Below, piece after piece: positions 43,582 to 55,546 of a stretch of DNA of 64,000 nucleotides. A program made the position numbers and the translations under genes. This DNA comes from Ectobius pallidus. Lineage: Eukaryota; Arthropoda; Insecta; Blattodea; Ectobiidae. The stretch is from positions 49,828,502 through 49,892,501 of the forward strand of contig CAXKWD010000008.1 of assembly GCA_964059195.1 (NCBI GenBank). The letters are read 5' to 3'. Every line of letters begins with the position of its first letter. Positions within the stretch are counted from its first letter, which is position 1. The notes below the pieces were generated by a model, which saw only the letters and a program-made list of their open reading frames with translations, did no database searches and was not told the DNA's origin.

Positions 43582-44455
43582 TGTACGGTAGGACCGTGAG
43601 GAGCAAATGTTGGGTCGGCCGGAAAATATATCCGGTCCAAAAGGGCAAATGATAGGATAAGGTACTTCTCAAATAGGAATAACATAAGATAGGAAAGATT
43701 AGCCACCTCTGAATAGCTAGTGAGGACCAGATTCGAACGAATCAAAAATGAGAGCAAATAGACTGTAACCTCAGGACACTGGTATCAGGAATCCACGGAC
43801 TACTTAAGGAAAACAATTTAAATATGAAATAATCACAACGTACTAGATTCACACACAATGATTATTGAAACTAATTGAAATGAAACACTGATACATAAGA
43901 TGCAAGAGTACGTTATCACACGTGGTTGTAAATATTAATTTCTTGGAAAACTTGATAAATAATATCTTAAAATGCGTAGATTAACTTGCTCTTGAAGTTA
44001 ACACTAAACTTTTGCATGTAGTTTTGTCGTAAAAGCTGATATAAGCACTGGAACATGTAGCGTTGGTTACACAACTGTTGCGTAATATCAAACTTCTGTA
44101 ATTCGGAGAATTCACTCGCGAATTTGATGAATTATATGTAATTATGTATGAATAATTACTGAGAGCCACAATTGCGCACAATTGTGACTATTCACCGCTT
44201 CTAGAGCAAGTTTAATGAAACTTGGTAGAAAAAGCGGGAATTCCTCGAGCCTACTAGATACACTGTTATCTGAGTGAGGTCTCGTTCAATACTAACTGGC
44301 GTGATGCTAAACCACCACATATAACAAAAGAAATTAGCAAGTCATGCATGATCCCACAATGCCTTGAGGCGGGAATAAAAGGACAATCAAAGCGGGACAA
44401 TGCAAGCGGATAATTTGAAACATTCTAAAGTAAAAACATGTTGCTTGCGCGAACA
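43582..44455 (-). repeat. 5' LTR of BEL element
   Basis: Partner of 37678-38553. Begins on the minus strand at 44455 and contains the promoter of the element by analogy. Confidence 0.9.
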
Positions 44456-44495
44456 GTGCCAAAACTAAAAACCAACCCATGTATATATATATATA

Positions 44496-44738
44496 CAGGG
44501 TAGATCAGAAAAATGTATACACACTTTCAAACTGGCTATACAAACCATATGCTTTGAAATCACAATGGATAACTTATGGCTTCAATGTGAGTGTACAGCA
44601 TCATGCAAGTGTTTGGAGGCAGGCGGTTTGCAGTTTGAACACTTATTGTAATTGTTTACTTTGAGTCATTGCAATACTGATGATAATATATAAGCTACGG
44701 TTTATCAAAGCATGTATACATTTTTCTGATCGACCCTG
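44496..44738. mobile_element. 243-bp TA-flanked MITE
   Basis: Inverted termini CAGGGTAGATCAGAAAAATG and its near complement, each next to TA (44494-44495, 44739-44740). It abuts the right end of the broken mariner. Non-coding; a Tc1/mariner-type derivative. Confidence 0.8.
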
Positions 44739-44740
44739 TA

Positions 44741-45029
44741 CATTAACATTTTCATTTTTTTGAATTCATAAGATAAATAGCCATAATATCCTTGAAGGGG
44801 TCATCACACATACTGGGTTCAAGTGTTATTTGCTATCCTAAATTTGTTAATTGAATATTACCACATAATCTGTAAGTACCAAAATTAGATATTCTGTGAC
44901 ATACAGGAAGGGAGAGTTGTCACTAAGAAGCTGTAAATAAAATAAAATAAAACAAAATAAGGGAGCTATGAAAAAATAATTTTAGAATATTGTTAGATTT
45001 CTAGGTCTACGCAGACAGTTAAAATAGAA
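44741..45029. other. Unassigned stretch
   Basis: No gene or repeat recognised. Confidence 0.35.
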
Positions 45030-45031
45030 TA

Positions 45032-45542
45032 CCGTATTGGCCCGAATATAAGACGATGTTTTTTCCCTGAAAATGTGCTTTTAAAAACTATACTCGTCTT
45101 ATACTTGGAGCCTAAGACTCAACAACAACTCTTCATTCCTGATGCAGCTGTGCACATGGGCAGCGGCAATGCAGCGGGTATCCCCAAGTAAATGACGTGC
45201 GTCCGACCCAAGGTCAAAACCGCACGGAAATTACCAAACTTTACCAAACTAATTTTCCCCCACTTCGAGCTTCTGTTTGTACTTCACCAGGACCTTCTGA
45301 TCCTGACTGCACTGTGCGTCTCTATTATCTACGCGTAAATCTTTTGTTTGACCACCAGTCATGGCAGACGATGTGGAAAAGAAAGCATCTTCATTGTCTC
45401 AATGCGTAAATAAAGGCGAGAGAAGAAGTTACGACATGAACTTCAAAATTCTGTTTTATGTGAAGCAAAATAAGCTATTTTATTTATTTTTTGTAACTAC
45501 CCTTCAAAAATTCAGGGTCGTCTTATTTTCGGGCCAATACGG
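45032..45542 (+). mobile_element. Pogo-like MITE
   Basis: Termini CCGTATTGGCCCGAATATAA and near-complement, with TA on both sides (45030-45031, 45543-45544). The interior keeps the start of a pogo-type transposase. Confidence 0.8.
45361..45471 (+). pseudogene. Pogo transposase N-terminal remnant
   Basis: MADDVEKKASSLSQC is followed by GERRSYDMNFKILFYVKQN, matching the beginning of the pogo/CENP-B-type helix-turn-helix (RRSYD.KFK..). It then runs out of register after about 40 codons. Confidence 0.55.
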
Positions 45543-45544
45543 TA

Positions 45545-45931
45545 TCACACATTAATAAACATTTCTACAACTTAGAGAAGATTGTAAGAACAAAAATGAA
45601 TAACAAATTAGGATCCAAGTAAAAAATGTATTCCACAAACTGGCTCACATATTCTTGTTAAGACTTGTATTATTGAGGTTTTTAGGTTGATGAAAGTACC
45701 AGTACCATTCAAAATTAAAATAACTCCAGATTAAAGAAAATTATGGATCTTAACTGGAATTTTCATCTAATATTGTCCTTGCAGCAGCACACACATTAAA
45801 TAAATAAATAACTGCACCGACTATCCATTTCGATTTCCTATGTCACGAAAATGAATCATAAAAGAGAGTCCAAATTAAACAAAGTCAATATAATAATGTA
45901 CATCTGTTTCTATTGCTCTGTGATGTCTTCT
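45545..45931. other. Unassigned stretch
   Basis: AT-rich, no coding signal. Confidence 0.35.
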
Positions 45932-45934
45932 TAA

Positions 45935-47077
45935 GGCCCGTTATTACCACCTCCAGTAAAATATTTACGGCTACTTTTACGGTTACTTTACTGACAGTTC
46001 GATTTTACAATATCTGGTTAGGAGTTAACTATAGGTAAGAATCCCTTAACTGGCAGTAATCTTTACTGTAGGAAAATGTACAAGTAAACTCCTAACCGGA
46101 GGATTTTTTGAGGTTATACTTCTCGCGAACTGAATGAAAATGGAAAGATGAAATTATTAGCTGCTTACATAATGTCAGTGGCGATGAAGAACAATGCCAA
46201 TATATGTAAAAAAGATAAAAAAAATATTGAAAACTAGATCAAACTATTATGAAAGTTTGGCCAATCAATTATTTTACTGTTTACTTCCTCTACCCGTACC
46301 TTCGGGGGTGGGGTTAGGAACGTGGTAACTTTCTTTTCATTTTACAACCATTTTACTTGAGGATGATTTTATTCCCCTTTATTTTTTATAAAACAGCTTA
46401 ACAACTTTTAGATTTTAACAGGAATTGTATGATAAGCATAATATATAAAATATATAGGACTATATGTAATGTATTTTAATATTTTATGCTAAGAGCTAAT
46501 AATTTTATTTCAAAACATCTCGTAATATATCCTCTAGTTATTAGCTACACATTTCATACACAAACTTATTAGGTTTCAGGTCTTGCCTCACAAATTATGC
46601 GAGCTTTTTAGGTTAAGAGAACTGAATGCACACTATTACCTGTACTGTGAACTGTATACTATAATTAAATTCAGAGGACGTTATGTGTTTCAGAAGAGGT
46701 TTTTTTATAGGTCTATGTCTTTCCGAGCTTTGCTGTGTGTTAATTTATTTTGAATTATATGAATTATATTCAGGAACAATTGTTCTTCACTTGAAAAGAA
46801 ATTGCTGTGTCTCTATTTTTTTTATATATAAGCCATAACCTCATTATCCATTGCAAAATAAAACCAAACAATGAAAACAGATGAAAAACTGCTAGAAACA
46901 ACTGAGAAACGCTCGTACCAACTGCTATGACTTTTGTCTGATTGCGTTAACTGGGAGTAAACTTTAACTAGAAGATGATAAGAACAAAGAAGCGTTTACT
47001 GGAACTTTACCCCGACCGTAAAATAAACTGTCAGTTAACATTTACTCCTACTTAACTGGACATCGTAAGAACGGGCC
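45935..47077. mobile_element. Harbinger-like non-autonomous element
   Basis: Termini GGCCCGTTATTAC and GTAAGAACGGGCC are flanked by TAA (45932-45934, 47078-47080). A TWA target and GGC-rich termini fit PIF/Harbinger. Motifs related to GTTAACTG, AACTCC and TTTAC recur just inside both ends. No transposase. Confidence 0.78.
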
Positions 47078-47603
47078 TAAGTGGCATTTGAGCCAATCCA
47101 TGTGAAAGTGGACAAAGGTGGTTACATCTTTTTTTTACGTGACATAGACATGTTATATATCAAAGTAAAGGTAAAAGACTGTAGAATTTTAAAATAGATT
47201 CACAATTCTATTAAATTAAAGGTATCTATATAATAACAACTGCTGAAATGTGTATTTTTTTCGTTGACTGAAATTTATAATTTAACATGTTGGTTAGTAC
47301 TGCATTATACTCATGGAATCAGTAGATTTGCTGCAATTTTTAATTTCACCCACAAAAGCACAAATAAGTGAAGATTTTGTCATCATAAAACAAATTTTTA
47401 AGATGAGTTTCAGTGAAGATATTCATCAAATCAATTTTCAAGGTACCCTTGTCACACCCGTCACAAAAAACATGTAATAGTTTGGGTAGAAAGCCAAGTA
47501 ATCATTGTATAAAATGGAAACTTGGTAAAAGTTAAGATATTTCAATACAGAAGACACACCTAAAATATAATTTTGAAATGCCTACTATTTTGGCTTAATT
47601 TTG

Positions 47604-47668
47604 ATGTGACGGGTGTGACACATGTTGCGTGACGGGTGTGACATATGTTGTGTGACGGGTGTGACACT
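47604..47668 (-). repeat. Triple GTGACGGGTGTGACA repeat
   Basis: Three copies spaced 24-25 bp apart (about 47605, 47630 and 47654). Single or double copies in the opposite orientation lie at 47451, 49044, 49058, 49246 and 49430. Confidence 0.75.
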
Positions 47669-47929
47669 TATGGAAAATGCCTTTTGCAGCTTTTGTAAAG
47701 TGCTCATTTCATGCAGATGTTGAATAAACCATATGTTTTCATTATTACTATCTTTTAAATGGCTCTTGGACTTCTTGGACTTCCGTGGCATAGAACAGAA
47801 CTTCGTAGTTTGCAAGACAAAGAAACTACGATCTACCAGCTTTGGCTATGGATGACACGGATGACCGGTGGAAATGTCACAAATGTTTTAATGGTGGTAA
47901 AGAAGTGAGGTAAAGATCTAGTGATCCCT

Positions 47930-48200
47930 ATAGAGGCCATGAAGGCTTTTAGGATTCAAACTTTCAACCTCCAACAATTTTAGACTTTTAGCACATGAAG
48001 GTGGCAAGGTTGTCAGTCTTATGCACTGGCTGCCCCAGAATTGCTTCTGGTACCCATTTCTGTTAGAAGATGAGTTGACCTCAGGGCCATAGGGCCAGCA
48101 GAAGAATTAGGCCAATTGAAAAATCTCAAAAGCCTCATCAGGAATTGAACCTGTGCCCCTCAGGTTTGTAGCACAGTGCCTCAACCAGCAGCATGACATT
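47930..48200 (-). mobile_element. tRNA-derived SINE
   Basis: On the minus strand a tRNA-like head has a B box GGTTCAATTCC (complement of 48141-48151), followed by a body reaching about 47930. Different family from the SINE at 48700. Confidence 0.65.
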
Positions 48201-48699
48201 GTACCCCAATAAAGAAGTGAGAGTGATAGCCTAATTAATTTTGTGCCTGATTTCTATACTGGTAACTGTGTATCTTAGAACTGCTAAGAAATTCAGACAG
48301 ACAATACCTCTAACAGCCGATGAAATGAGTAGGCCTACATGGAAACAAATGAAGGAGAACAGATAGAAAAACAATCAGCCAATCTAAATATAGCTACACA
48401 ATATTATTTTTGTATGAGAGACAACAAAAATGTCCTGGTGACAAGAATAACCAGATCCACATCAATTCAGTAAAAGTTTGTGAAGTAGTCCAGGATTTTA
48501 GAGTAGAGGACAACGAAAACTGCCTAACTAGTACCGGAGGAACATTTCACTTCACAACTTTACACAAGCCTGTTAAAAATATGGACAGAGTGGAAAAAAG
48601 ACTAACAAGGGAATTCTTTTTTTATGCTGAGATCGTGTGCTGGGATTCCCCAGGATTATCACAAAAAATTTTCATGAAATTCATGCAAAATGGTACAGA

Positions 48700-49005
48700 G
48701 GCAGAAGGTGCAAAGTGTGGTTAGCGTTGCAGATTACAGATCCATCGGCCCGGGTTCGATCCCCGGTACCACCTCGAATTTTTCTGAGGTAGGGAGGTCT
48801 GGTAGGGGTACATTCAGCCTCGTGATTCAAATTGAGGAGCTACTTGATAGAGAAGTAGCGTCTCCGGTCATGAAAACCACCATTAATGGCCGTGGGTGTC
48901 GGCATGCTGACCACATGCCCCCAATCCTACCATCTGCCTACGGTAGATGATGCAGCGGTCGGGTGGTAGGCCAAGTCCCTCCAGGGACGGAGTTTAGTTT
49001 AATTT
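48700..49005 (+). mobile_element. tRNA-derived SINE, full-length family reference
   Basis: A tRNA-like head has the B box GGTTCGATCCC (48753-48763) and an upstream GTGGTTAGCGTTGCAGATTA A-box region. The body is shared with 161-378 and 17301-17516. The 3' end is near GGGACGGAGTTTAG. Not a functional tRNA. Confidence 0.75.
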
Positions 49006-49454
49006 AAGTCTCGGTTATAAGTTGATGTTGTCCCATCCGACATGTCACACCCATCACGTCACACCCATCACACTGATAAAGTAAATTTTCAATAACTATG
49101 TAAATATTTTTGTAAAATCTAATTATGCATTTCAGTATGTTGATCAGTCCTCTTACTTGAAAAAATAAAACAAATATAGTGAAGCTAATCAATTCACAGA
49201 AATTTCAATTAAACCTACATAAGAAAAAACCTTTGTCCAATTATGGTCACACCCGTCACATGCACAATATATTTTCCAGCTCAAGCATACAGCCTTGAAA
49301 AAAACATTAGATCATATTTTGTACTTCCAATGGGTTGGTATGTTAACACAAAAAACTTTGATGACATTCCTGCAATATGGTTCAGAGGTAGAAAGAAATA
49401 AGTGTAATGAAATCTGTCCAAATGTCACACCCGTCACTATGGATTGGCTCATTT

Positions 49455-50340
49455 AACTAAATGTTTATGATATTTGGTGACATTGCTGTGATGAGTTATG
49501 TAAAGTAAACATAGCCTACAAGTCTGGAATTTGCCTTTGCGAATGAAGAAACCATGAAAAATCCAAGTCAAATTGGTCGGCCCACAACATTTGAGTTTTG
49601 AATCTGGAACCTCTTACATCTACCATCTTGATCAGATTGGTTTTAGTGTGTGCATTACGATATAGAAATAATCCATTTCACAATAATGAATTAATCATAG
49701 TTTTCATGTTACTATAGGCAGGGTGTGTAAAGCATTAAGTGTTGGAACTTCCATAAGAACATATAGTTCAGACAAAGTAGTTCCAAATTCCCTCACCAGG
49801 CGTCGTAGCAATCCTCATCACTTAAGAAACTCACGAGCATAGAGAGCTGTGTATTGTGAAGTTATTATGTCCTGTTGTTATGCTGTGTATTGGACAATTG
49901 TATTGAATACATTAATGGAAATTCCTTATAAACGTAAATTACAGTTGCACTTCAAAATAAGCTAAATTAAATATATTTATTTTAAAAATCTTACAAGAAA
50001 GTTTTGACAGTTTCCTTGAGGATTTTGTGGTCGCTCTACATCTCTTCTCTCTTCAAATTTCTTTCGCGCGGAAAATGAAGGGACATTTTATATAATAAAA
50101 TATTAGCTGAGGCAGATATAAAAGTAAATGATCCCCTGAACAACTAAAGTTAAAAAAACTGGCAGTTCATACATAGTCTGAAAATATATCACCCCAAACT
50201 GCAACTTCTTTAAGCAACATTCCTTCAATGATACTGTCTACTTTTTTGACAATGTCATAAAATGACACAGACTGATATTTGAGGAATTAACACCTGTCTC
50301 CAAAGCCCATTGTGTTGCAGAGAGTTTCAACATACCTCAA
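49455..50340. other. Unassigned stretch
   Basis: No reading frame or repeat was recognised between the ATTT-flanked element and the LINE. Confidence 0.35.
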
Positions 50341-51735
50341 CGAGGGTTTCGGCGGAGAAGAATTCTTCAGAACTACTGGTAATAGGAGTATATGCTCCTG
50401 AAGAAGGAAAATCTGAAGAAACCAATCAATTCTATGATACGCTTCAGAAAGTCGTAGATAAATATAACAAAACAGACCACATAATACTTGCAGGAGATTT
50501 AAATGCAAGAGTGGGGAATTCCCCCATACCAAATGTTTGTGGTATATATGGAGAAGAAGTGGTGAATGAGAATGGCAAGACACTGAGGAATTTTGCAACA
50601 TTTAACGACCTAAAGATAACCAATACATTTTACAATAAAAAAGATATAAATAAGTGTACATGGGCTGCCAGAGGATCCAGATCACTAATCGACTATGTAA
50701 TAGTAAATGATATCTCAATGTGGATTGAGACAGAACAGAGGCACCACAGAACAGGTCTTCATATTCAGACAAATAATGGAAAAATGCTACAAATTTAATA
50801 CTCCCCTCCACATATTATTTGTCAACTTTGAACAAGCTTTTGATAGCATGAATAGAACATATCTTGTGAATGCAATGTATGAATGCGGGATACCCAGTAA
50901 ACTTGTTAGACTTGCTAAAATGACACTATAAAACACTACAGCAAGAGTAAATGTGGGAGAATGAAGTCAGAACTTGGAGGTAAATACTGGAGTAAGACAG
51001 GGTGATGGATTGTTTAATTTAGTAATGTGACTGGTAATATACTATACAAGTCTAAACAGATCTGTGTATATGCAGATGACATCACTCTGATAGCTAGAAA
51101 TACCTGTTAATTACAAGATATGTTGGCAGCATTAGAAATAGCAGGTAAATCAGCTGGTCTGGTAATCAATAAGGATAAAACAAAATATATGAAGATAGTG
51201 GCGGACACAGATAATAGACCCCTACAAATATTCAATTAGGAAACTCCATCTTTGAACAGGTCAATAAGTACAAATACTTAGGAGTTCAGATAAATATCAA
51301 AGGAGTAATATCAGAAGAAATAAACAATAGAATAAAAATGGGGAATAAAGCATACTTTGCTAATCTAAATTTTTTTAAATCTAAACAAATAACAAAGTCA
51401 ACCAAACTAAAATTGTATAAAACCTTAATTAGACCCATGGTATCATATTCTGCTGAATCTTGGACAATGAACAAAGGTGATGTGAGTGCACTATACCCTG
51501 TGCGAGTTAGCTTGTCTCACTAGTCATAAATCTACCCAATACTACCTGCTTCTGTAAAGGGCATTGCCAATTTCAAGGCTATTATGCTGCTTCCTCAGCT
51601 ATTGTGTTGCTAAGATTTTAAGGGTTTTACATCAGTTTGTTGAGGCTAGTGTGCAGTGACGGATCTATGCAGTAGTGAAGTGTCTTTTTTCAAGTTTATA
51701 TTTTATTTATACAGTGGACTCTTAGTAATTCGAAC

Positions 51736-53318
51736 CCACGGGTCCCCCCCCCCAAATTTCATGACTTACCCCCCCAAACTTCATTGCTCACCCCCCAACC
51801 TGATTGGCTGTCGACAAGGGCGCCCATATGATATTTTCTAGAGGGGAGCATTTTTTTTCATTATTTTATTTTTTGTCACTTTAACTTCTTGGGCCACTTT
51901 GTAACATTATATTAATAATATAATAATATAATAAGTGCAACAATGACGTAGCCAGAAAATAATTGCGGGGAGGGTCGAAAGTGCCGGGGGGTTTGGAAAA
52001 CCCCCAAAAAAGGGGGTTGGGGATCCATCCCCAGAAAATTTTTAAAAATTGAACTAATGAAAATCACATTTTACACTATTTTAGCACAGAAAAACTAGTT
52101 AGGAAATTTGTTTACCTTACTCTAAGACATGCCAATGTAAACAAGAAATTGTTACCTAAGCGGGGGGTCCACCCCCGAAAAATTTTTAAATATTGAACTA
52201 ATGAAAATCACATTTTATGCTACATTAGAACTAAAAAACTAGCTAGGAAATGTGTTTACCTTACTCTAAGACATGCCAATGTAAACAAGAAATTGTTACC
52301 TAAGTCGGGTGTCCACCCCCGGGAAATTTTTGAATATTGAACTAATGAAAATCATATTTTACTCTATTTTAGCACTGAGAAACTAGTTAGGAAATTTCTT
52401 TACTATACTATAAAACATGCCAATGTAAATAAGAAATCATTATCTAAGCGGGGGGTCCACCCCCGGAAAATTTTTAAATATTGAACTAATGAAAATCGCA
52501 TTTTATGCTACATTAGCACTCAAAAACTAGCTAGGAAATTTGTTTACCTTACTCTAAGACATGCCAATGTAAACAAGAAATTGTTACCTAAGTCGAGTGT
52601 CCACCCCCGGAAAATTTTTAAGTATTGAACTAATGAAAATCACATTTTATGCTATTTTAGCACTGAAAAACTAGTTAGCAAATTTGTTTACTATACTCTA
52701 CCTAAGTTATAATACTTATTACTATTTATAAGGAAAGTTGAATAACACATGGAACAGTGGGCATAATAGGCCTACACATTATGTTATGAGAAGAAAACAA
52801 CTGCTATATCATATTTGACACACCAACAAATCTTGTTTAATTACTGTAAATATTTTTGTTTAAATACAAATATAGAATTTTAGGTATTGACTTTAGGGGG
52901 TCAAAACCCCCTGAACCCCCCCTTTCCTAATCCATTGTGCATTCTGCTTCCATGTTGTCGATTTGGTAAAACTTCAGCAAACTTTTTATGTCTCTACTGA
53001 CTTTCAAATAATTGTCTTAAAATAAAAACACCTGACTATAATAATTATTAATATACATTTTTTACTTGCGCCCCCCCACACCCCCGGGTATGGGCACTAA
53101 TTTATTTACTATTCACTTCTAAAGAATTAGAAGAGACCTTTTAAAGTCATAATATTTGACCGTTTTTATTTTAGCATATAAAACTCTAATTTTTCAACAA
53201 TTTTCAACCCCCCCCCCCAGAAAATTCATAAAACGATAATATTTTGCCCCCACCCCAGAAATTTCAATGACGCAGTCTGCGTCTTAACCCCCCCCCGTGG
53301 GCACCCCTGTCGAACCCC
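51736..53318. mobile_element. hAT-like repeat element with poly-C/G tracts
   Basis: TCGAACCC occurs at both junctions (8 bp). The right end GGGCACCCCTG and the internal motif GACAAGGGCGCCCATATG near the left are related inverted termini, but the left end is imperfect. The interior is dominated by the 147-bp tandem repeat. Non-coding. Confidence 0.45.
52010..52745. repeat. About 147-bp minisatellite, five units
   Basis: Units beginning near 52010, 52160, 52300, 52440 and 52590 share CCACCCCCGGAAAATTTTTA, TTGAACTAATGAAAATC and GACATGCCAATGTAAACAAG. They diverge by several percent. Confidence 0.85.
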
Positions 53319-54004
53319 AAGGGGAATTAGGAAAAAATCGAATTATCCAAATTTCGAATCAACCAAAACTTTGTTTTTTTAAACGAAAATGCCGTAAAAA
53401 TGTTAAAAAATAAACTCATTGCAATAAATAATAATTATTGTAACTTATAGTGAATCTTACCTGTTGTTAGGATGTTAAATGAAACCATTTTTTTCCACAC
53501 TAAAACTGTAACCCTAAATTTAATAAAGGAACTGGTGTATGCTCTACGCTTTGACATTTTCAAACACAGTCACACTTACACTTAGAGGATAGAATGAACA
53601 CTAGAATTTTCACAGAAGTGTTGAATCCCTCCAAGACTGTAGCGGAGGGGATGAACTTCGCATTCCATTGAACATCTATTCAGCAAGAAGGAAGATAACG
53701 GTGGTTAAAAATACACTTTGGTACGGTACCTGCTGGCTGCTACCGACTAGGGTTCTTCAGCGAAATAGAGAATTCTTGTGGAATTCCTGGAAGCAATGAA
53801 CTCTTGGAATCGTTACAACACTAACATGGGGCAAATTCTGGCTTCGATTTACCCAAATTAAGCTTAAAAAATTTGAATTTATTGAAATTTTTTAACATAC
53901 ATTTATATAGGAATTTCAAGGGGAATGAGTATTTATTCGAATTATACAATATTTCGAGTTATCCAACGTCGAATTAACCAGATTCGACTGTACTAAATTC
54001 TTAT

Positions 54005-55343
54005 TTGTATACCGGTAAAAACGAAAATATGGAGGCTCGGTATATTTTCTATAGTGTAGTCGCGTTATTTATGCTGTTAATTATAATAATACTTGCTGGT
54101 GTTGGCAAACAAGGAAAACCATTACAGTCGGATGCTAGGGAAATACCGTGCAATGTTCACAAGTTCTTTGAAGGAGAGTTTGATGCGTTGAAGAATGGAA
54201 AAGAAACATTATCAGTAGCAAAAGTGTTAGAAGGAACTGCTTGTGCGACTGGAGTTTCTAAGAGAACGGCTTCCCGTATTTTAAATGAACATAAAATGGC
54301 AAAATAGGCTGGTACTAGATTGGGAACGCCTAGAAAAAAGAGGCCCAATAGGACACCAATGAAAACAATTATAGATTCTTTCACCAAATCTGCTATTCGC
54401 CGTACAATTTATCAGTTATATGAGTCACGATTTTTGCCTAGCCTAGATGATATCAAGAAGGCATTAAACAAGGCGGGATTATTTGACGGCAGCAAGTGGG
54501 CTCTCCACGAAATATTAAAAAAAAAAAGGAATTTCGATACGTGAAAAACAACAAAGGAAGGAAAATGATGATGGAAAGGAGCGACATTGTTGTAAAACGA
54601 TTCAATTAATTGAGAAAAATGAGAGATTTGCGTAATTCACTGCGCCCAGTTAACTATTTTTCGACGATACATGGATCAATGTTAACCATAAAAGAGGGAA
54701 AATATGAATGTGAGAAGATTCCGATGGAGAGTTTGAGTCACCGCTGTGTTCCTTTAGGTAAAGGCCAAAGATTTATAGTCCTGTATGATGGATCGGAGTG
54801 CGGATTTGTCCCAAGTGGGTTGTTATTTAAATCGAAGACAAAAAATTACCATGAAGAAATGGAAGGAAACGATTTTAAAAATAGCTCCTTCATAACATAC
54901 CTCAAAATTCAATTATCTTAATGGACAATGCTCCATACCATTGAGTAGAATGTGATTATGATCCTCGTTCTACCAAGCCCGTTCTGTATGAAATTAGGCG
55001 TTAAAGACAAATTCAGAACCTACGAAATTGATACAATTGCTGCACAACATGGGCACACAATTTTACGGCTGCCACCATATCACTGCGATCTAAACCCCAT
55101 GGAGTTGATATGGGGCAAATAAAAAAAGACGTTGCAAAACATAACACAGAATTCAATATTAACAATACAGAAACTTTGTTTAAAGCTGCAGTAGAAAAGG
55201 TGACTGCTGAACACTGGAGAAGGGCTTGTGAGCATGTTCGTGGTATAAAAGAATTTTATTGGAAAAGAGACGACCTCATGGACGAAATGTTGGACAGTTT
55301 TGTGATTAATTTAGAAGATTCGGACTCAGATGAATGTGAGTGA
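54005..55343 (+). pseudogene. Tc1/mariner-superfamily transposase, decayed
   Basis: An N-terminal part has SDAREIPCNVHKFFEGE and TGVSKRTASRILNEHK (helix-turn-helix-like), then PRKKRPNRTP. The catalytic half is eroded but keeps HGHTILRLPPYHCDLNPMEL (third acidic position, in NPMEL) near 55050-55110 and a C-terminal HWRRACEHVRGIKEFYWKRD. Multiple stops (54305, 54541, 54608) and frameshifts. The DDE-type acidic residues of the first two motifs are hard to place. Own termini were not found. Confidence 0.7.
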
Positions 55344-55546
55344 CGACTCGGAGTGTGGAGATGCTTCTCTCCTCAGCACTCAACAATCCGCCACCATGAG
55401 TCTGGATGGCATCTCGCCCCTTCCACCTTCGCCATAGGAGGTTAAGTACTAGCTTTTTCTCTTTTCAAAATATATTTTTCTCTCTCACTTTTTCGAGGGA
55501 CAAGATAACTCAGACGCAGTATAAGAATATTTGAAAGAAAAATAAT

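Larger units (their letters stand above)
37678..44455 (-). mobile_element. BEL/Pao LTR retrotransposon, young but integrase-deleted
   Basis: LTRs of about 875 bp at 37678-38553 and 43582-44455 look nearly identical. The target duplication is GTGCC (37673-37677, 44456-44460). Inside, on the minus strand: PBS, gag start, long gag-pol frame and a small integrase C-terminal remnant. The frame stops just after the integrase zinc-binding domain, so the catalytic core is missing. It is related to the element at 8449 by LTR start and gag. Confidence 0.93.
34939..44481 (+). mobile_element. Mariner element broken by two retroelements
   Basis: Inverted termini CATAGGTTGGTTTTTTAGTT (left) and complement (right, ending 44481) lie in TA-rich microsatellite with TA at both junctions. 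Without the jockey-like fragment (35553-36976) and the BEL element (37678-44455) it would be about 1.3 kb, a normal mariner length. The BEL target duplication GTGCC lies within the 3' terminal region. Confidence 0.88.
47090..49450. mobile_element. DNA element with 4-bp ATTT duplication and GTCACACCC motifs
   Basis: Termini GAGCCAATCCAT and ATGGATTGGCTC are flanked by ATTT (47086-47089, 49451-49454). The motif GTCACACCCRTCAC occurs about eight times in both orientations, mostly toward the ends. No transposase frame is present. Two SINEs are nested inside. The superfamily is open; 4-bp duplications occur in several. Confidence 0.7.
51712..53990. mobile_element. Pogo/Tigger-like element
   Basis: Termini CAGTGGACTCTTAGTAATTC and the complement of CAGTCGAATCTGGTTAATTC, with TA on both sides (51710-51711, 53991-53992). 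Repeated ATCGAATTA and TTCGAAT motifs lie near the ends. No transposase is left. Much of the interior (about 51740-53320) is a second, C/G-rich repeat element. Confidence 0.7.

Noticed and set aside
44479..44664. 61-codon frame beginning in the TA repeat
   Set aside because: It spans the mariner terminus and the MITE TIR; purely terminal-repeat sequence.
45361..45471. Host gene starting MADDVEKK
   Set aside because: It sits inside a TA-flanked pogo-like MITE and matches only a pogo transposase start.
47604..47668. CRISPR-like array
   Set aside because: Only three short repeats with 10-bp spacing, in eukaryotic DNA, part of dispersed motifs of a DNA element.
48700..48780. Functional tRNA gene
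   Set aside because: A and B boxes are present but the acceptor stem does not pair and a SINE body follows; same reasoning for 8173, 48141 and 59354.
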